Part shown: in pieces, positions 60,357 to 64,000 of the stretch
How the letters are laid out: each line of letters begins with the position of its first letter
Numbering within the stretch: position 1 is the first letter of the stretch
Origin: Micromonospora rhizosphaerae
Lineage (GTDB): Bacteria; Actinomycetota; Actinomycetes; Mycobacteriales; Micromonosporaceae
DNA: 64,000 nt
NCBI RefSeq assembly: GCF_900091465.1
Contig: NZ_FMHV01000002.1
Span: forward strand, 1,302,001 to 1,366,000
Reading direction: 5' to 3'
Position numbers and translations under genes: made by a program
Notes under the pieces: model-generated
What the model was told of the DNA's origin: nothing
Seen by the model: the letters and a program-made list of their open reading frames with translations, nothing else
Databases searched by the model: none

Positions 60357-61298
60357 GTGCCCGGCGCGCCGTTGAAGCCGATGCTCGCGATGACCGGGCA
60401 GCTCCCGGCGGGTGCCGGCTGGGCGTACGAGTTCAAGTGGGACGGGGTCCGGGCGCTCGCGGACATCTCCGGCGGCCGCCAGCACCTGTACGCCCGCTCC
60501 GGCGTGGAAATCACCGTAGCGTACCCAGAATTGATCACCCTGGGTGACCAGGTCGACGACGCGCTGCTCGACGGCGAGGTGGTGCTGCTCGGCGCGACCG
60601 GGCAGCCGTCGTTCACCGCGCTGGCCGAGCGGATGCACGTGCGGGACCCGGTGAAGGCGGCCCGGCTGGCGGCGACCGCCCCGGTGACGTACATGATCTT
60701 CGACCTGCTGCGCCTGCGCGGCGAGGACCTGACCCGGCACTCCTACCTTGAGCGGCGGGCGGCCCTGGAGGCGCTCGGGCTGGGGGCCGCGCGGTGGGCG
60801 GTGCCGCCGGCCTTCCTCGACGGGCCGGCCACCTACGAGGCGGCCGGCGAGCACGGGCTGGAGGGGGTGATGGCCAAGCGGGCCGACTCGATCTACCGGC
60901 CCGGGGTGCGCTCGGCGGACTGGCTCAAGGTCAAGCTGGAGGTGACCGGCGACTTCGTGGTGGGCGGCTGGCGGCCCGGCGCCCGGAAGATCGGCGGGCT
61001 GCTGGTCGGGGTGCCCCGGCCGGACGGACGGCTCACCTTCCGGGGGCGGGTCGGCGGCGGCATCGGCGCTGCCCTCGAACGGGAGCTGCTGCGCGAGTTG
61101 GAACCGCTGCGCTCCGGCGCGTCGCCGTTCGCCGGGGACGTGCCGCGCGAGGATGCCCGGGGCGCGATCTGGGTAACTCCCCAGGTCGTGGTGGAGGTGA
61201 AGTACGGGCAGCGCACGCCGGACGGGCGGCTGCGGTTCCCGCGGATCCTGCGCCTGCGCCCAGACAAGCCGCCGGAGGAGGTCGAGGATGCCGGCTGA
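60357..61298 (+). CDS. ligD: ATP-dependent DNA ligase, LigD ligase-domain type
   Basis: A 313-residue stand-alone ligase: nucleotidyl motif I with the AMP-lysine in WAYEFKWDGVRALADI, motif III EVVLLGATGQPSFTALAERM, motif IV EGVMAKRADSIYRPG, motif V DWLKVKLEV and an OB domain. It seals breaks held by Ku. The polymerase domain is encoded by the following gene (11-bp overlap) and no nuclease domain is present. The start follows the leaderless box; a frame from 60303 overlaps the promoter. Naming after ligD is by domain; LigC-type is the alternative. Confidence 0.9.
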   Translation: MPGAPLKPMLAMTGQLPAGAGWAYEFKWDGVRALADISGGRQHLYARSGVEITVAYPELITLGDQVDDALLDGEVVLLGATGQPSFTALAERMHVRDPVKAARLAATAPVTYMIFDLLRLRGEDLTRHSYLERRAALEALGLGAARWAVPPAFLDGPATYEAAGEHGLEGVMAKRADSIYRPGVRSADWLKVKLEVTGDFVVGGWRPGARKIGGLLVGVPRPDGRLTFRGRVGGGIGAALERELLRELEPLRSGASPFAGDVPREDARGAIWVTPQVVVEVKYGQRTPDGRLRFPRILRLRPDKPPEEVEDAG

Positions 61299-62202
61299 CC
61301 GGCTCAAGGTGACCGTCGAGGGCCGCTCCCTGGAGTTGTCCAACCTGGACAAGGTGCTCTATCCGGCGGCCGGCTTCACAAAGGGCGAGGTGATCGACTA
61401 CTACACCCGGATCGCCCCGGTGCTGCTGCCGCACCTGCGGGACCGCCCGCTGACCCGGATCCGCTACCCCAACGGGGTGGACGGTGGCTCGTTCTTCGAG
61501 AAGAACAAGCCCGCTTCGACGCCGGACTGGGTACGCGTCGAGACGCTGCCCGCACCTGGGTCGACCAAGGGCCGGGAGACGATCGACTACGTGGTCGCCG
61601 ACGAACTGCCCACGCTGGTCTGGCTGGCCAACCTCGCCGCGCTGGAGCTGCACACCCCGCAGTGGAAGGTCGGCGAGCACCCGGACATGATGGTCGTCGA
61701 CCTGGACCCGGGGGCTCCGGCGGCGCTGAAGCAGTGCTGCGAGGTGGCGCTGCTGATGCGGGACCGGCTGGCCGACGACGGGATCGAGGCGTACCCGAAG
61801 ACGTCGGGGAAGAAGGGGATGCAGCTCTGCTGCCCGATCGCGGGGACGCAGTCCTCGGACGAGGTGTCGGCCTACGCGAAGCGGATCGCGCAGGAGTTGG
61901 AGCGGGCGCATCCCAAGCTGATCGTGTCGAAGATGGCGAAGAACCTGCGGCCCGGGAAGGTCTTCATCGACTGGAGTCAGAACAACGCGGCGAAGACGAC
62001 GGTGGCGCCGTACTCGCTGCGGGCTCAGGCGGTGCCGTCGGTCTCGACGCCGCTGACCTGGGACGAGGTCAAGGCGGGCGCGGCGGGCAAGCGGCCGTCG
62101 ACGAAGCCGTACCCGGCGGGCGAGGTGCTCAAGCGGGTGGAGAAGCAGGGGGACCTGCTCGCCCCGCTGCTGGACGGAGGCCCCGAACTCCCCGAATCCT
62201 GA
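61288..62202 (+). CDS. LigD-type NHEJ polymerase/primase domain protein
   Basis: A 304-residue archaeo-eukaryotic primase-like polymerase: LSNLDKVLYPAAGFTKGEVI, PLTRIRYPNGVDGGSFFEKN, catalytic Asp pair in MVVDLDPGAPAALKQ, TSGKKGMQLCCPI and FIDWSQNNAAKTTVAPYSLR. In NHEJ it fills gaps, preferring ribonucleotides. It overlaps the ligase gene by 11 bp with an AGGAGGTCGAGG site inside it, so the two are coupled. Together with Ku a complete minimal end-joining set. Confidence 0.92.
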   Translation: MPADRLKVTVEGRSLELSNLDKVLYPAAGFTKGEVIDYYTRIAPVLLPHLRDRPLTRIRYPNGVDGGSFFEKNKPASTPDWVRVETLPAPGSTKGRETIDYVVADELPTLVWLANLAALELHTPQWKVGEHPDMMVVDLDPGAPAALKQCCEVALLMRDRLADDGIEAYPKTSGKKGMQLCCPIAGTQSSDEVSAYAKRIAQELERAHPKLIVSKMAKNLRPGKVFIDWSQNNAAKTTVAPYSLRAQAVPSVSTPLTWDEVKAGAAGKRPSTKPYPAGEVLKRVEKQGDLLAPLLDGGPELPES

Positions 62203-62366
62203 CGACAGCCGGTTTTTGGCGCGGCGCCCGCAGTGGAATGCCCGGCGGCGCGGCCAGTTCGTGGCGTGTCGACCCGCTTGGATTCCCCGCAGGGGGTCTC
62301 GGGCTGCGGGGCGCGTGGTACGACTGACGGCATAAATGCGGCATAACTGACAGGACGGGCGCGCCG

Positions 62367-63572
62367 ATGACCGCCGGCAACACGAGCGACCTGCTGCGGG
62401 ATCGCGCCGAGCCGCAGCGCGCCACCTACGTCGAGCTCTTCTTCGACGTCATCCTCGTCTTCGCGCTGACCCGGCTGTCGCACACCCTGTTCACCGACCT
62501 CACCTGGCTCGGCGCCCTGCACACCGTGATCCTGCTCGCCGCGTTCTGGTGGGTCTGGGTCTTCACCACCTGGACCACGGACCGCCTCGACCCTGCCCAG
62601 CCCGCGATCCAGGTCGTGATCATCCCCATCATGCTCGGCACCCTGATCATGGCGGGCGCGGCGCCCACTGCATTCGGCGGGGATGGCATGATCTTCGCCG
62701 CCACATACGTGATCATCCAGGTCGGCCGGGCCCTCATCGTCACATCCGCGATGCGCCGCCGGCCGGAGGTGGCGATCGGCTCGCTGCAGCAGCTCATCTG
62801 GAACTGCTTCGCAGGAGTGCTGTGGATCGCGGGCGCACTGACCGAGGGCACCAGCCGGGTAGTGATCTGGCTCCTCGCGGCGGTCCTTGGCTACACCATG
62901 AGCAGGCTGGACTTCCGGCTGCCCAAGCTCGGCCCGGCCCGGATCACCACACAGGCGATCTCCGCGGAGCATCTCGCCGAGCGCTACCAGCAGATCATGA
63001 TCGTCGCGTTCGGTGAGACGATCCTGGCAGCAGGCGGGCAGTTCGCCGCGTTCGGGTTCGAACGGGACCGGCTGATCGCGTTCGTGCTGGCGTTCGCCAT
63101 CACCACGCTGCTATGGCGGATCTACTTCTACCGCGCGGGCCTGCTCCTCCCAGCTGCGATCGCGGCCAGCGCCGCGCCGGCAGTCTTCAGCCGGTCCGCC
63201 TCGTACGCCCACCTAATCATGGCCGGCGGCATCGTACTCAGCTCGGTTGGCGACGAGATCGTCATCAACCACCCGTTCGCCGAGGCCAACCTGGTCTGGT
63301 CCGCCGTCATTCTTTGCGGGCCCGCGATCTACCTGGCCGGCCGTGCCCGGCTCGACTACCTGTCGTTCAGCAAGGTCGCCGTGTCCCGAGTGATCGGTCT
63401 ACTCCTGCTCGTCGTCCTGTCACCCGTGGTGGCGTTCCTGTCACCGATCCTGATCGCCGTCGTGGCCGTTGTCATCCTTACCGCGATCGCCGCCTCGGAC
63501 ACCATCTCCTGGCGCTTCCGCCCCAGCACACCGAAACCGCCACCGCCCGGCGGAGCGTACCGACGCCCGTAG
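62367..63572 (+). CDS. LtrA-family membrane protein, paralogue 2
   Basis: A 401-residue protein with about 10 helices and the same landmarks as the gene at 28029: TYVELFFDVILVFALTRLSH, WVWVFTTWTTDRLDPAQPAI, ISAEHLAERYQQIMIVAFGE, LLWRIYFYRAGLL, HLIMAGGIVLSSVGDEI and YLAGRARLDY. Function unknown. ATG 62367 follows an AGGACGGG-like site. The 164-bp gap after the polymerase gene holds no gene. Confidence 0.9.
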   Translation: MTAGNTSDLLRDRAEPQRATYVELFFDVILVFALTRLSHTLFTDLTWLGALHTVILLAAFWWVWVFTTWTTDRLDPAQPAIQVVIIPIMLGTLIMAGAAPTAFGGDGMIFAATYVIIQVGRALIVTSAMRRRPEVAIGSLQQLIWNCFAGVLWIAGALTEGTSRVVIWLLAAVLGYTMSRLDFRLPKLGPARITTQAISAEHLAERYQQIMIVAFGETILAAGGQFAAFGFERDRLIAFVLAFAITTLLWRIYFYRAGLLLPAAIAASAAPAVFSRSASYAHLIMAGGIVLSSVGDEIVINHPFAEANLVWSAVILCGPAIYLAGRARLDYLSFSKVAVSRVIGLLLLVVLSPVVAFLSPILIAVVAVVILTAIAASDTISWRFRPSTPKPPPPGGAYRRP

Positions 63573-63777
63573 CGCCACAGCAGGGCGGTCGCGCCGAGCA
63601 GCTGGCGCAGCCGTCGGGGCAGTGCGGGTCCGAGGATCAGCGGCGGGCGGCGTCCCAGGCGGCGCTGCTGCGTACGTGTCGTACAGCTCCTGCACTTCCA
63701 GCAGGCTCTGCGGCGGGACCGTCCGCGCCGTCGGTCAGGGTGACCCGCTGGGTGGAGAGGCGTCGGCCGCGCGGACG
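63573..63777. other. Intergenic stretch, degraded
   Basis: No intact gene. The minus strand shows scattered protein-like pieces (EVQELYDTYAAA; ALPRRLRQLLGATALLWRYG) in different frames, suggesting remains of a gene; no family recognised. Confidence 0.35.
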
Positions 63778-64000
63778 ATGACGGACCTGTCGAAGTCGGG
63801 GGCCGCGGCCCGTACCGCCGCATCCGACGAGCGGCAGGCGGTGGCCGACGTCGCCGCCGCCTACGCCGCCTTCGCCGCACGGCGGCCCGCGCTCTACGAC
63901 GCGATGTTCACCCTCGCGGTCGATCTGCCGTTCGCCAGCCAGGACGTACCGGTCGACCTGGCCCGGGCCTTCGCCGAGCTGGCCGAGACCCTGCGACCGA
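63778..64000 (+). CDS. TetR-like C-terminal (WHG-type) domain, partial
   Basis: From ATG 63778 to the window end the frame gives 74 residues like the ligand domain of WHG-type TetR regulators (AAYAAFAARRPALYDAMFTL, AVDLPFASQDVPVDLARAFA). The N-terminal helix-turn-helix is not found upstream in any frame, so this is either a truncated remnant or a different small protein. Its end is beyond the window. Confidence 0.45.
   Translation, partial: MTDLSKSGAAARTAASDERQAVADVAAAYAAFAARRPALYDAMFTLAVDLPFASQDVPVDLARAFAELAETLRP

Overview
The window is high-GC (about 70% by eye), densely packed DNA with strong GC3 bias, many GTG starts, abundant leaderless starts and a dTMP kinase fused to an MFS-like membrane half. 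This points to an actinomycete of the Micromonosporaceae (Micromonospora/Salinispora type). That placement is inference from gene content and gene order; no 16S is present.

Region 1 (1-22.3 kb) looks like conserved chromosome. It holds a DEAD/DEAH helicase (cut by the window edge), a BldG-type anti-anti-sigma factor with its anti-sigma kinase, a K+-independent proton-pumping pyrophosphatase, a lipoprotein, a conserved hypothetical protein, DNA topoisomerase I, a CapA-like phosphatase, an FAD sugar-lactone oxidase divergent from a TetR regulator, a PLP amino-acid deaminase/aldolase-like enzyme, the MFS-dTMP kinase fusion, the DNA polymerase III delta' subunit, a YbaB/EspC-like/WXG-like trio, a RicT/PSP1 protein, a membrane metallophosphoesterase and tRNA-Thr(CGU). 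The order bldG - anti-sigma - hppA - topA - tmk - holB is, as I recall, also found in Streptomyces.

Region 2 (22.2-27.95 kb) is an integration hotspot at the 3' half of tRNA-Thr. A 43-bp tRNA-derived core is present three times (22243, 25720, 27861), each followed by a related hairpin. A tyrosine integrase with an aberrant N-terminus sits next to the tRNA. Cargo is an ECF sigma/membrane-anchored partner pair, a small membrane protein, a dead IS6-type transposase, a cupin and a frameshifted membrane protein.

Region 3 (28-40.3 kb) is further accessory DNA. It has a first LtrA paralogue, a second sigma/membrane-partner pair, an IS3-family element whose transposase is interrupted by an intact IS30-family element (27-bp inverted repeats, CAA target duplication), a frameshifted GNAT, small membrane proteins, and a run of gene remnants (GNAT, luciferase-like monooxygenase, glycosyltransferase), then a flavin reductase-like protein and an acyltransferase.

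Region 4 (40.3-64 kb) returns to chromosome-like content. It contains stress and envelope genes (SRPBCC, DUF4190, a repeat-bearing Rho-N/SAP-like protein, PPOX, DUF2231, Hsp20); a heptose cassette (GT9, GT2, HldE) unusual for a bacterium without LPS; DJ-1/PfpI; a DHA2 drug exporter; a LysR/EamA pair; NUDIX; an acyl-CoA synthetase; a quinone reductase; HAD; an SCO6745-like protein; a membrane FKBP; an F420-type PPOX; a non-homologous end-joining set (Ku divergent from separate ligase and polymerase proteins); a second LtrA; and the start of a TetR-like fragment. I saw no CRISPR array, no rRNA and no complete biosynthetic cluster. The most unusual structures are the triple-att tRNA island with its repeated arms, the nested IS3/IS30, the heptose cassette, the YbaB/WXG trio and the eleven leaderless starts with a TANNNT box at fixed spacing.
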